Assembly: GCF_001984035.1 (NCBI RefSeq)
Contig: NZ_CP019449.1
Location: forward strand, 3,718,501 to 3,782,500
From: Sphingopyxis sp. QXT-31
GTDB taxonomy: Bacteria > Pseudomonadota > Alphaproteobacteria > Sphingomonadales > Sphingomonadaceae
DNA: 64,000 nt
Reading direction: 5' to 3'
Shown: positions 55,417 through 63,951 of the stretch, piece after piece
Numbering within the stretch: position 1 is the first letter of the stretch
How the letters are laid out: the number at the start of each line of letters is the position of its first letter
Program-made: the position numbers and the translations under genes
The notes under the pieces: model-generated
What the model was told of the DNA's origin: nothing
Database searches by the model: none
What the model saw: only the letters and a program-made list of their open reading frames with translations

Positions 55417-55444
55417 CTCTCCTCCACAACCATGTGGGGGAGAG
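55417..55444 (+). promoter_or_regulatory. Hairpin covering the ribosome binding site of the first DUF4139 gene
   Basis: CTCTCCTCCACA (55417-55428), loop ACCA, TGTGGGGGAGAG (55433-55444): a 12-bp stem with one U-G pair. The right arm contains the GGGGGAGAG ribosome site for the ATG at 55450, so the stem would hide it. It could be a thermosensor, an RNA-binding protein site or merely another palindrome. Confidence 0.5.
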
Positions 55445-55449
55445 CGATT

Positions 55450-56856
55450 ATGCGCGCTTTGGCAAAGGCTTGGCGGAATGGGGCTTGGCTTTTGGGAGCG
55501 GCAACCGTGCCCCTCCTGGTACTTCCCGCTTCGGCCCAGGACGAACTCGGCGGCACCGCGCAGGGCGATGTCGCGGTCACCATCTACAACAATGGCCAGT
55601 CGCTGGTGCAGGACGACCGCCAGCTCGCGGTCGCTGCCGGGCGCAACCGCATCGAATTCCCCGACGTGTCGGCGCGCATCCGGCCCGAGACGGTGACGCT
55701 GTCGGGCGGCGGGCTCGCGATCGTCGAGCAGAATTTCGACTTCGACCTGCTCACCCCCGACAAATTGATGGACAAGGCGGTGGGCCAACAGATCACGCTG
55801 GTGCGCACCAACCCTGCGACCGGCGCCGAGCGCAGCGAGCGCGCCAAGGTGCTTGCGGCGAACGGCGGCATCGTGCTCCAGATCGGCGAACGGATCGAGG
55901 TGCTGCGCGACGACGGCCTGCCGGTGCGCGCGGTGTTCGACCGGCTGCCGCCGAACCTGCGCGCGCGCCCGACCTTGTCGGTGACGGTGCAGTCGGAGAA
56001 TGCGGGAACCGTCCCCGCACGCCTCTCCTACCTCACACCGAACCTCGGCTGGACCGCCGATTATGTCGCGCTGTTCGACGCCGCCAAGGGCGCGATGGAC
56101 ATGCAGGGGTGGGTGACGCTCACCAACTCGACCGGCACGACCTTCACCAACGCGCGCACGCTGCTGGTGGCGGGAAGCCCGGGCGGCGGGGGCGGCTTTT
56201 CGCGGATGAACGCCTCGCTCGACGAAGCGGGGACCGAAAGCAACCAGCGCGAGCGGCTCGGCGACTATTATCTCTATCCGCTCGCCGAGCGCACGACGAT
56301 CGCCAATGCGCAGCAGAAGCAGGTGAGCTTCCTCGACGTGAAGGGCGCGCCCGCGCGCTCGACCTATGAATATGTCAACGGTTGGCTGGGCGCGAGCACC
56401 GACCCGATCAGCGCGGCGAGCGTGCTGCGCTTCTCGACCTCGGCGAACGGCGGGCTCGGCGACCAGCTGCCCGCGGGCACGATCCGCGTCTATATGCGCG
56501 ACGCGCGCGGGGACCCGCAGTTCATCGGCGAGAACCAGATCGGGCATACGCCAATGGGCTCGGCGATGACGCTGCGCACCGGCGACGCCTTCGACGTCAA
56601 GGTGCAGACCACCGTCGTCTCGCGCACGCGCAAGAGCGATTCGCGCTGGGTGACCAAGATGAAGTATGTCGTGACCAACGCGCGGCCGGGGCCGGTGACG
56701 GTCGATCTCGCGCAGTCGGGCCTGTGGGGCGACGTGCGGATCACCGACGAGAGCATCAAGAGCAACCGCGTCTCGGCCGACCGCGTCGAATGGGCGGTGC
56801 CGGTGCCGGCAAACGGCAAGACCGAAGTCACCGCCACTTTCGATTCGCGCTACTGA
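55450..56856 (+). CDS. DUF4139 family secreted protein, subfamily A (array gene 1)
   Basis: This 468-residue product has a signal peptide (MRALAKAWRNGAWLLGAATV...ASAQ). The N-terminal half is beta-rich (GDVAVTIYNNGQSLVQDDRQ, RIRPETVTL, AIVEQNFDFDLL). The DUF4139 segment follows: PTLSVTVQSENAGTVPARLS, LGWTADYVALFD, MQGWVTLTNSTGTTF and AQQKQVSFLDV. There is no VVTG box and no membrane segment after the signal. It is the closest relative of array gene 4. ATG at 55450 is chosen (GGGGGAGAG upstream) over 55432. DUF4139 occurs in bacteria and eukaryotes, and no function is established. Confidence 0.88.
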   Translation: MRALAKAWRNGAWLLGAATVPLLVLPASAQDELGGTAQGDVAVTIYNNGQSLVQDDRQLAVAAGRNRIEFPDVSARIRPETVTLSGGGLAIVEQNFDFDLLTPDKLMDKAVGQQITLVRTNPATGAERSERAKVLAANGGIVLQIGERIEVLRDDGLPVRAVFDRLPPNLRARPTLSVTVQSENAGTVPARLSYLTPNLGWTADYVALFDAAKGAMDMQGWVTLTNSTGTTFTNARTLLVAGSPGGGGGFSRMNASLDEAGTESNQRERLGDYYLYPLAERTTIANAQQKQVSFLDVKGAPARSTYEYVNGWLGASTDPISAASVLRFSTSANGGLGDQLPAGTIRVYMRDARGDPQFIGENQIGHTPMGSAMTLRTGDAFDVKVQTTVVSRTRKSDSRWVTKMKYVVTNARPGPVTVDLAQSGLWGDVRITDESIKSNRVSADRVEWAVPVPANGKTEVTATFDSRY

Positions 56857-56866
56857 GGCGCGGCCT

Positions 56867-58486
56867 GTGCGCTGGGCGCGCCTGATCCCGGCCTTGCTGC
56901 CGCTGCTCGCGCCGCTGTCGCTGGCGGCGCAGACCGGCGCGCGCCTGCCCGCCGCGCCGCCGCGGCCCGAGGCGCCGGTGATCATCTCGTCGGTGCTGCA
57001 GGACGTCGCGGTCACCGTCTATCGCGCGCCCTTTCGCGGCGCGGGGCCGATCAACCCCCAATGGCCGCAGGGTTTCGCGCTGGTCACCGAGACGCGCAAG
57101 GTGACGCTGCCCGCGGGCACCGCAGTGCTGCGCTTCGAGGGCGTGTCCGAAGGGCTGCTGCCCGAAACCGCGGTCGTGTCGGGCCTGCCCGACGGCGTGC
57201 GCGAGAAGAATCGCGACGCGCGATTGCTGTCCCCCGCGGGGCTGGTCGACGCGTACCTCAAGCGCAGCGTCACGCTCCGCCGCACCGACCGCAAGACCGG
57301 CAAGGTGCGCGAGCAGAATGCGATCATCCAGGCGGGGCCGAACGGCGGGGTGATCCTGCAGACCCCCGAGGGTTTCGAGGCGCTCGGCTGCTCGGGGCTG
57401 CCCGAGCGCATGCTCTACAGCCGCGTGCCCAAGGATCTGTCGGCGAAACCGACGCTGTCGATCCTCGTCGAATCGAGCCGCGCACGCACCGTGACGCTCC
57501 AGCTTGTCTATCTGTCCGAAGGCTTCGACTGGGCCGCCAACTATGTCGTCGACCGCGCCGACGGCGGCGCGGCGCTCGGCATGACAGGGTGGATCACCGT
57601 CGCCAACGGCGGGGTGACGAGCTTCCCGAACGCCCAGCTCAACATGATCGCCGGGCGGCTCAACAAGGGTTATCGCGCGCCGCTGCCGCGCACCCCGCCG
57701 GGGGCGCTGCGGCTGCAATGCTGGCCTATGGACATAACCAGCACGCACCCCTTCCGGGAGCTGCCGCCGATCGTCGAGGTTACGCAGGATTATGCCGAGG
57801 AGGTGATGGTGACGGGCAGTCGGCTGGGGCGCATGGCGCTGCCGGCGATGGCGCCGCCGCCACCCCCGCCGCCTCCGCCGCCCGCACCGCCACCCCCTCC
57901 GCCGCCCGCCGAGGATCTGGGCGACCTCAAATTCTATCGCATCCCCTTCCGCGTCGATGTGTCGGCGAAGGGGCAGAAGCAGGTCGCGCTGCTGATCAAG
58001 GACAAGGTCGGGGTCGAGCAGCTTTATGCCGGCACGCTCTATCAGTCTTACAACAATGCGCGGCAGCCGCTGGTGACGCGGCTGCGCTTGCAGAACCGCA
58101 GCGAGGACGGCCTCGGGCTCGCTTTGCCGGCGGGCACCGCGGCGGTGTTCGAGACCGTAGACAATCAGCGGCTTTTTGCGGGCGAGGCGCCGATCGGCGA
58201 CAAGGCGATCGGCGAGCGCGTCGATTACGACATCGGGCAAAGCCCCGCGGTGCAATATCGCGTCGTGGTCCAGCCGCGCGATCCGTCGGGCAGCTATCAG
58301 GACTGGCAGGTGACGCTTACCAACGCGCGGCCCTTCGACGCCGAGGTCGAACTACTCATCCCCTTCGCGATCGACCCCGAACCCACCACCTGGGAGCGGC
58401 GCGGCGCGAGTTGGGTATGGCGCGTGCGCGTCCCCGCGAACGACAGCCTGGTCCAGACCTTCCGCCAGAAATTGAAGAGCGGCTGA
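56867..58486 (+). CDS. DUF4139 family secreted protein, subfamily B (array gene 2), with TonB-box-like motif and polyproline
   Basis: The GTG start, ten bases after gene 1, gives 539 residues: signal peptide (to about SLAAQ), DVAVTVYRAPF, the B-subfamily block GLLPETAVVSGLPDGVREKN, ALGCSGLPERM and KDLSAKPTLSILVESSRART. In the middle, residues ~311-320 read EEVMVTGSRL, then a Pro-rich run of about 20 residues (57853-57909), then EDLGDLKFYRIPF and the C-terminal sandwich. The VTGSR box and Pro run sit exactly where gene 3 has a fuller TonB-box-like segment. Confidence 0.87.
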   Translation: MRWARLIPALLPLLAPLSLAAQTGARLPAAPPRPEAPVIISSVLQDVAVTVYRAPFRGAGPINPQWPQGFALVTETRKVTLPAGTAVLRFEGVSEGLLPETAVVSGLPDGVREKNRDARLLSPAGLVDAYLKRSVTLRRTDRKTGKVREQNAIIQAGPNGGVILQTPEGFEALGCSGLPERMLYSRVPKDLSAKPTLSILVESSRARTVTLQLVYLSEGFDWAANYVVDRADGGAALGMTGWITVANGGVTSFPNAQLNMIAGRLNKGYRAPLPRTPPGALRLQCWPMDITSTHPFRELPPIVEVTQDYAEEVMVTGSRLGRMALPAMAPPPPPPPPPPAPPPPPPPAEDLGDLKFYRIPFRVDVSAKGQKQVALLIKDKVGVEQLYAGTLYQSYNNARQPLVTRLRLQNRSEDGLGLALPAGTAAVFETVDNQRLFAGEAPIGDKAIGERVDYDIGQSPAVQYRVVVQPRDPSGSYQDWQVTLTNARPFDAEVELLIPFAIDPEPTTWERRGASWVWRVRVPANDSLVQTFRQKLKSG

Positions 58487-58489
58487 GCC

Positions 58490-60070
58490 ATGCGCGCGGC
58501 GGGTCGCCTTGCTGCCCTGCTGCTGGTGCTGGCCCCGGCGACGGCGGGTGCGCAAGGCGCTTACCCGATCGTGCAGTCGGTGGCGCCGGGCGACGTTGCG
58601 GTCACCGTCTACCGCGCGCCCTATCGTTCGTCGGGAGGCATCGACCCCGACTGGCCCGAGGGTTTCGCCTTCATCACCGAGACGCGCACGGTCGACCTGC
58701 CCGCAGGGACCGCGATGCTGCGCTTCGAGGGCGTCGCCGAGGGGCTGCTCCCCGAAACCGCGGTGGTGAGCGGGCTGCCCGATGGCGTGATCGAAAAGAA
58801 TCGCGACGCACGGCTGCTGTCACCCGCGGGGCTGGTCGACGCCTATTTGAAGCGCCTTGTCACGCTCCAGCGCACCGACCCCGCGACCGGCAAGGTGCGG
58901 CGGCAGGATGCGATCATCCAGGCGGGGCCGAACGGCGGCGTGCTGCTCAAGACTGCCGAGGGCTATGAGGCGCTCGGCTGCTCGGGGCTGCCCGAGCGCA
59001 TGACCTATGGCGGGGTGCCCAAGGATCTGTCGGCGAAGCCGACCTTGTCGGTGCTGGTCGAAAGCGACCGGCCGCGGCGGGTGACGATCCAGCTGCTCTA
59101 TCTCGCCGAGGGGTTCGACTGGTCGGCGAACTATGTCGCCGAGCGCAGCCCCGATGCGCCGACGATGGCGATGACCGGCTGGATCACGCTCGCCAACGGC
59201 GGGGTAACGAGCTTTCCCGGCGCACAATTGAACGTCATCGCCGGGCGGCTCGAAAAGCAGGAACGCAAAGGCGCGCTCGAGTCCGACGCCGGGCCGCTGG
59301 TGCTGCAATGCTGGCCGATGGATATCACCAGCACGCATCCCTTGTGGCAGCTGCCGCCGCTGATCCCGATTCGCGGGTCGCAGTCGGGCTATCAGGACGA
59401 TCATCGGCTGGGCGAGATCGTCGTGAGCGCGAAGCGCCGCGAGGAGTCGATGATGTACGCCTCGACCCCCGTCTCGGTGGTCAGCGCCGATTATCTCGCG
59501 CAGGGCGAAGATCTGGGCGACCTTAAATATTACCGCCTACCCTTCCGCACCGATGTCGCGGCGAAGCAGCAAAAGCAGGTCGCGCTGCTCGCGCAGGACA
59601 AGGTGCAATATGAGCAGCTCTATTCGCTCTATGTCGGACTCGCCAACGACCGCAGCTTTCGCCCCGCGGGAATCATGATGCGGGTCTGGAACCGCAAGTC
59701 CGACGGGCTGGGCCTCGCGATGCCCGCCGGCACCTTCGCCTTGTTCGAACAGGTGGCGGGCCGGCGGCTGCTGGTTGGCGAAGCCTTTTCGACCGACCGC
59801 GCGATCGACGAGCGCATCGACTTCGAATTCGGCGCGAGCGGCGGGGTTCAATATCGCGTCGTGGAGAAGGCGCGCGAGAAGGGGCGGCGCGACTGGGAGG
59901 TGACGGTCACCAACGACCGGCCGGTCGATGCCGAGGTCGAGATGAGGATCCCCTTCGCGCTCGATCCCGAGCCCGTGGGGCGCGAGCGGCGCGGCGACAG
60001 CTGGATCTGGCGCGTGCGCGTGCCCGCGAACGGCACGCTGGTGGAGACATTCCGCGAGAAGGCGGACTGA
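58490..60070 (+). CDS. DUF4139 family secreted protein, subfamily B (array gene 3), with TonB-box/plug-like insert
   Basis: This 526-residue protein is very similar to gene 2 over most of its length (ETAVVSGLPDGVIEKNRDAR, GPNGGVLLKTAEGYEALGCS, LQCWPMDITSTHPLWQLPP). Signal peptide: LLLVLAPATAGAQ. Residues ~309-335 read GEIVVSAKRREES...TPVSVVSADYLAQG. This copies the TonB box plus start of the plug domain of TonB-dependent receptors, inserted before EDLGDLKYYRLPF. It starts three bases after the gene 2 stop. Confidence 0.87.
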   Translation: MRAAGRLAALLLVLAPATAGAQGAYPIVQSVAPGDVAVTVYRAPYRSSGGIDPDWPEGFAFITETRTVDLPAGTAMLRFEGVAEGLLPETAVVSGLPDGVIEKNRDARLLSPAGLVDAYLKRLVTLQRTDPATGKVRRQDAIIQAGPNGGVLLKTAEGYEALGCSGLPERMTYGGVPKDLSAKPTLSVLVESDRPRRVTIQLLYLAEGFDWSANYVAERSPDAPTMAMTGWITLANGGVTSFPGAQLNVIAGRLEKQERKGALESDAGPLVLQCWPMDITSTHPLWQLPPLIPIRGSQSGYQDDHRLGEIVVSAKRREESMMYASTPVSVVSADYLAQGEDLGDLKYYRLPFRTDVAAKQQKQVALLAQDKVQYEQLYSLYVGLANDRSFRPAGIMMRVWNRKSDGLGLAMPAGTFALFEQVAGRRLLVGEAFSTDRAIDERIDFEFGASGGVQYRVVEKAREKGRRDWEVTVTNDRPVDAEVEMRIPFALDPEPVGRERRGDSWIWRVRVPANGTLVETFREKAD

Positions 60071-60084
60071 GAGGGAGAGGGTCG

Positions 60085-61566
60085 ATGGGATCGAAAACAT
60101 GGGGCCTGTTGCTCGCGGCGGGGCTGGCCGTGCCGGGCGCGGCGCAGCCGACGGTGAGCACTGCGGGGCAGGGCGATGTTGCGGTGACGATCTACACCGG
60201 CGAGCTCGCGCTGGTCACCGATGTGCGGCCGACCACCTTGCCCGTCGGGGAATCGCGCGTCGAATTCCCCGACGTGTCGAGCCGCATCCGCCCCGAGACG
60301 GTGAGCCTGGTCGGCACCGGGCTCGACATCGTCGAGCAGAATTTCGACTTCGACCTGCTTTCTCCTACAGCGATGATGGCGAAGGCGGTGGGGCAGGAGA
60401 TCACGCTGATCCGCACCAACCCCGCGACCGGCGCCGAGACGCGCGAGCGCGCCAAGGTGCTCGCGGTTAACGGCGGGGTGGTGCTCGATTTCGGCGGGCG
60501 GATCGAGATTTTGCGCGACGACAACCTTCCCGTGCGCGTGATCTTCGACGGCATCCCGACCAATTTGCGCGCGCGCCCGACCTTGTCGGTGACGGTCGAC
60601 AGCAAGACCGCGGGCACCCGCCCGCTGACCCTGCGCTACCTCTCCGAAGGGATGAGCTGGCGCGCCGATTATGTCGCGCTCTACGACGAGGCGGCGAAGG
60701 CAATGGACCTGCAGGGCTGGGTCACGCTCAAGAACAACAGCGGCACCGGTTTCGCCAACGCCAAATTGCTGCTCGTCGCGAGCAACCAGATCGGGGTGCG
60801 GCGCGGATCGCGCGGCGGCGACGGCGAACCCGCAGCGCTGACCAGCGCAGGGACCGAGACCGCCAAGGCCGAGGCGCTCGCCGACATGTTCGCTTATCCC
60901 ATCAATGACCGCACCACGATCGCCAGCGCGCAGCAGAAGCAGATCGCCTTCCTCGACGTCATGGCGGTCCCCGCGCAGCGAGGCTACGCGGCGTCGCACG
61001 ACCGCTTCACGACCCTCGAGGAAGCGCAGAGCGTGATGTCGACCTATCGTTTCTCGACCGGCAAGGGCGGGGTCGGCGACGCGATGCCCGCGGGATCGGT
61101 GCGGCTCTATGTCAAGGACGCGCGCGGCGCGGCGCAGTTCGTCGGCGAGAGCTATATCGGCCACACCAGCGCGGGATCGATGCTGTCGCTCGCGACGGGC
61201 AAAGCGTTCGACGTCAAATATCAGCCGATCATCGAGAAGCGCGAGAAGCTGACCGAGGAGGACTGGACACGCAGCAGCAGCACGCGGGTGCGCAAGAATG
61301 GCGTGGTCACGGTCACAGAGACCGATGTGAAGCGCAATTTCTGGCGCACCCACATGCGCTACATCTTCACCAACGCGCGCCCGCAGCCGATAACGGTCGA
61401 ATTCACCCAGGCGGGGCTCAACACCTATAGCAACGACACGCGCGTGCCGTTCGAGAGCCTCGCCGCCGAGAGTGACGACAAGGCGTGGGAGAGCCGCAAA
61501 TGGCAGGTGACGATCCCCGCCAACGGGCGCACCGAGCTGACCGTCCAATATGATACGCTGAACTGA
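60085..61566 (+). CDS. DUF4139 family secreted protein, subfamily A (array gene 4)
   Basis: This 493-residue protein is closest to gene 1: GDVAVTIYTGELALVTDVRP, FPDVSSRIRPETVSLVGTGL, IVEQNFDFDLLSP, RTNPATGAETRERAKVLAVN, ARPTLSVTVDSKTAGTRPLT. Signal peptide: MGSKTWGLLLAAGLAVPGAAQ. There is no VVTG box. An Arg/Ser/Thr-rich loop (TRSSSTRVRKNGVVTVTETD) near the end is absent from gene 1. Ribosome site GGGAGAGGG; it begins 14 bases after gene 3. Confidence 0.88.
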   Translation: MGSKTWGLLLAAGLAVPGAAQPTVSTAGQGDVAVTIYTGELALVTDVRPTTLPVGESRVEFPDVSSRIRPETVSLVGTGLDIVEQNFDFDLLSPTAMMAKAVGQEITLIRTNPATGAETRERAKVLAVNGGVVLDFGGRIEILRDDNLPVRVIFDGIPTNLRARPTLSVTVDSKTAGTRPLTLRYLSEGMSWRADYVALYDEAAKAMDLQGWVTLKNNSGTGFANAKLLLVASNQIGVRRGSRGGDGEPAALTSAGTETAKAEALADMFAYPINDRTTIASAQQKQIAFLDVMAVPAQRGYAASHDRFTTLEEAQSVMSTYRFSTGKGGVGDAMPAGSVRLYVKDARGAAQFVGESYIGHTSAGSMLSLATGKAFDVKYQPIIEKREKLTEEDWTRSSSTRVRKNGVVTVTETDVKRNFWRTHMRYIFTNARPQPITVEFTQAGLNTYSNDTRVPFESLAAESDDKAWESRKWQVTIPANGRTELTVQYDTLN

Positions 61567-61569
61567 GTC

Positions 61570-63261
61570 ATGTCGGGCCGGGTCGCGGCAGCTCTACTGG
61601 CACTTGCGCTCTTCGCCGCGCCGCCCGCGTGCGCGCAGGATGTGCCGGTGGTCGGCTCGGCGAAACCCGACAAGGTGGCGATCAGCCTCTATCGCGATCC
61701 GTCGCGCGATACCGATACGCGGCTGCCCGAGCCCGGCGACGAACTCGGCGGCTTCGCGCTGATTCGCGAGACGCGCACGCTCGACCTGCCGCCGGGGCCG
61801 GTGACCGTGCGCTTCGAGGGGGTGTCGAGCAGCATCATTCCCGAATCGGCGTTGCTGCGCGGGGGCGGGCGGCCGCGCGAGAAGAATTTCGACCGGCGCT
61901 TGCTGTCGCAACGCGGGCTCGTCGACGCCTTCACCGGGCAGCAGGTGCTGCTGCGCACGACCGACAAGGCGACGGGCAAGGCGAGCTATGAGCGCGTACG
62001 CATCCGCTCGGGCGGCGAGGATTTGATCATCGAGCGCAAGGGCGGATTCGAGGCGGTGCAATGCGCGGGCCTCGCCGAGACCCTGCTCTACGACGCGTTG
62101 CCCGCGGGGCTGACCCCGGTACCGACGCTGTCGATGTCGCTCGGCGATCAGCCGGGCGGGCGCACCACGCTGGAGCTTACGTATCTGGCGACCAACTTCG
62201 ACTGGCAGTCGAACTATGTCGGCGAGATCGGGGCCGATGCCGACGCGGTCGATCTCTTCGCCTGGCTGACCGTCGCAAGCGGCGATTCGATGAGCTTCAC
62301 CGGCGCCGACATGGCGGTGATCGCCGGGCGCATAGCCTTTTTTGCGCAGGCGCCGCTCGGCGACGACGAAAGCCGCTGGGAGCAGGAGGAGCGGATCGAG
62401 GAAGAGAAACGCAACGATCCGTGGAACCCGGAGAATATCGAGATCTGGTTCAGCTGCTGGCCGCAGGGCGGAACGGGTGGCGGGTCGTACAACCCGCGCC
62501 TGTTCGGACCCGCGTCGATCCCGAGCTACGACCCGCAATATGCGCTCGGCATGGTCGGCGGCGATTTCTACGGCGGTGGGGGCGACGAAGACGGCGCCGA
62601 GATCGTCGTCACCGGATCGCGGATCGCCCCGCGCGAGGATATCGGCGACTATAAGCTGTACCGCGTGCCGCAGCCGACGACGCTCGGCGCGCAGAGCCGC
62701 AAGCAGATCGCCTTTCTCGAAAAGCCGGGGGTCGCGGCGCAGTTGCTCCACATCTTCGAAGTGCGCGGCGAGAATTTCAATTGGCAAGACGGTCCGGTGC
62801 TGCGGTGCGACAACAAGAAGGGCGGGCCGCTCGCGGAGCCGCTTCCCGGCGGACAGGTCACCCTGCTCCAGCGCCGCGCGGGCGAGCCGATGCTCGTCGG
62901 CGAGACCGGCGTGAAGGACAAGGCGGTCGGCGAACTCGTCGACCTGCAGCTCGAGGATGCCGAGGACATCTGGGTCGATGCCGACCAGGAAGAAGTCGAT
63001 TCGGGCGAGGGCTGGACGCGCTACCGGCTGACCGTCACCAACGACAGCGAGACCGCCGAGCCGGTCGAGATCAGCTTTGCCAATGACGCGGATTATGCGG
63101 TCGACCGGATCAGCAAGCCGGTGAAGCTGCGCGACGGCAAACGCATCTGGTCGGTGACGGTGCCGCCCGAAGGCAAGAGGACGATCGAATATCGCGTGCG
63201 CGAAGTGGCGCGAATCGGCGCCGACAATCAGGACGATTGGGAAGAGCCCGACGACTATTAG
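61570..63261 (+). CDS. DUF4139 family secreted protein, subfamily B, divergent (array gene 5)
   Basis: This 563-residue protein has a signal peptide (VAAALLALALFAAPPACAQ). It is recognisably of the B subfamily (GGFALIRETRTLDLPPGPVT, RGLVDAFTGQQVLLRTTD, LELTYLATNFDWQSNYVGEI) but with longer acidic loops (ESRWEQEERIEEEKRNDPWN). Residues ~344-352 read EIVVTGSRI just before EDIGDYKLYRVPQ, a clean TonB-box-like segment. It begins three bases after gene 4. Its stop overlaps that of the convergent thioesterase gene. Confidence 0.85.
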   Translation: MSGRVAAALLALALFAAPPACAQDVPVVGSAKPDKVAISLYRDPSRDTDTRLPEPGDELGGFALIRETRTLDLPPGPVTVRFEGVSSSIIPESALLRGGGRPREKNFDRRLLSQRGLVDAFTGQQVLLRTTDKATGKASYERVRIRSGGEDLIIERKGGFEAVQCAGLAETLLYDALPAGLTPVPTLSMSLGDQPGGRTTLELTYLATNFDWQSNYVGEIGADADAVDLFAWLTVASGDSMSFTGADMAVIAGRIAFFAQAPLGDDESRWEQEERIEEEKRNDPWNPENIEIWFSCWPQGGTGGGSYNPRLFGPASIPSYDPQYALGMVGGDFYGGGGDEDGAEIVVTGSRIAPREDIGDYKLYRVPQPTTLGAQSRKQIAFLEKPGVAAQLLHIFEVRGENFNWQDGPVLRCDNKKGGPLAEPLPGGQVTLLQRRAGEPMLVGETGVKDKAVGELVDLQLEDAEDIWVDADQEEVDSGEGWTRYRLTVTNDSETAEPVEISFANDADYAVDRISKPVKLRDGKRIWSVTVPPEGKRTIEYRVREVARIGADNQDDWEEPDDY

Positions 63262-63653
63262 ATCGGCGGCAGCGGCCGCGGCCGGTGATTTTCGTCGAGC
63301 GCGACGAAGGTGAACACCCCCTCGGTCACGCGCTCCTCGGTCCGCCCGCCGTCGCGCGTCGCGACGACCTCGAGCCGGATCGCCATTGAGGTCCGCCCGC
63401 GGCGCTCGAGATGCGCATAGATCGAGATGATGTCGCGCAGCAGGATCGGCGCGATGAACTCCATCGTCTCGATCGCGACCGTCGCGACAGGGCCCTGCGC
63501 GACGCGCCCCGCGACGATGCCGCCCGCGATGTCCATCTGGCTAAGCACCCAGCCGCCGAAGATATGGCCGTTGGCATTGATGTCGGCGGGACGCGGGACG
63601 ACGCGCAGGATCGGATCGCGCGGGCAGGCGGGTGCTGCGGGCCTATCGCTCAT
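63258..63653 (-). CDS. YciA-type acyl-CoA thioesterase
   Basis: This 131-residue hotdog protein has RVVPRPADINANGHIFGGWV, the conserved Asn and Asp region of YciA (NGHIFGGWVLSQMDIAGGIV), TVAIETMEFIAPILLRD and GVFTFVALDENHRPRPLPPI. It hydrolyses acyl-CoA in the cytoplasm. It overlaps the upstream membrane-protein gene by eleven bases, and its stop overlaps the end of the DUF4139 array. Confidence 0.92.
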   Translation of the reverse strand: MSDRPAAPACPRDPILRVVPRPADINANGHIFGGWVLSQMDIAGGIVAGRVAQGPVATVAIETMEFIAPILLRDIISIYAHLERRGRTSMAIRLEVVATRDGGRTEERVTEGVFTFVALDENHRPRPLPPI

Positions 63654-63951
63654 TCTTCATATCCGGGTCGTCCTCGAACGGGTCCTCGATCGCATCGTCG
63701 TGCCCGCTGCCGCTCGACAGGAAGACGAGCCCCATCAGCGCCGCGCCGAGCATCACCGACAGGCCGACCCCCGCGGTGGTCGCGATGATCATGTGCAGGG
63801 TCAGCCCGTGCGGCAGCGAGAAATGCAGGAAGAGCAGCGCCAGGATCACCGCGACGATCGACACGATGCTCATGCCGAGCATCAGCACGCGGTAGCGGCT
63901 CCACGCGATTCGCGAGGTGTCGCGATTGTCGAGGGGCGAGCGCTTGACCAT
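63643..63951 (-). CDS. Small membrane protein of unknown function
   Basis: From the ATG at 63951 the product has about 102 residues with two membrane segments (GMSIVSIVAVILALLFLHFS and TTAGVGLSVMLGAALMGLVF), then a charged tail (DDAIEDPFEDDPDMKNER). An ATG at 63963 is another possible start. Its frame overlaps the thioesterase gene, so they are cotranscribed. The function is unknown. Confidence 0.7.
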   Translation of the reverse strand: MVKRSPLDNRDTSRIAWSRYRVLMLGMSIVSIVAVILALLFLHFSLPHGLTLHMIIATTAGVGLSVMLGAALMGLVFLSSGSGHDDAIEDPFEDDPDMKNER

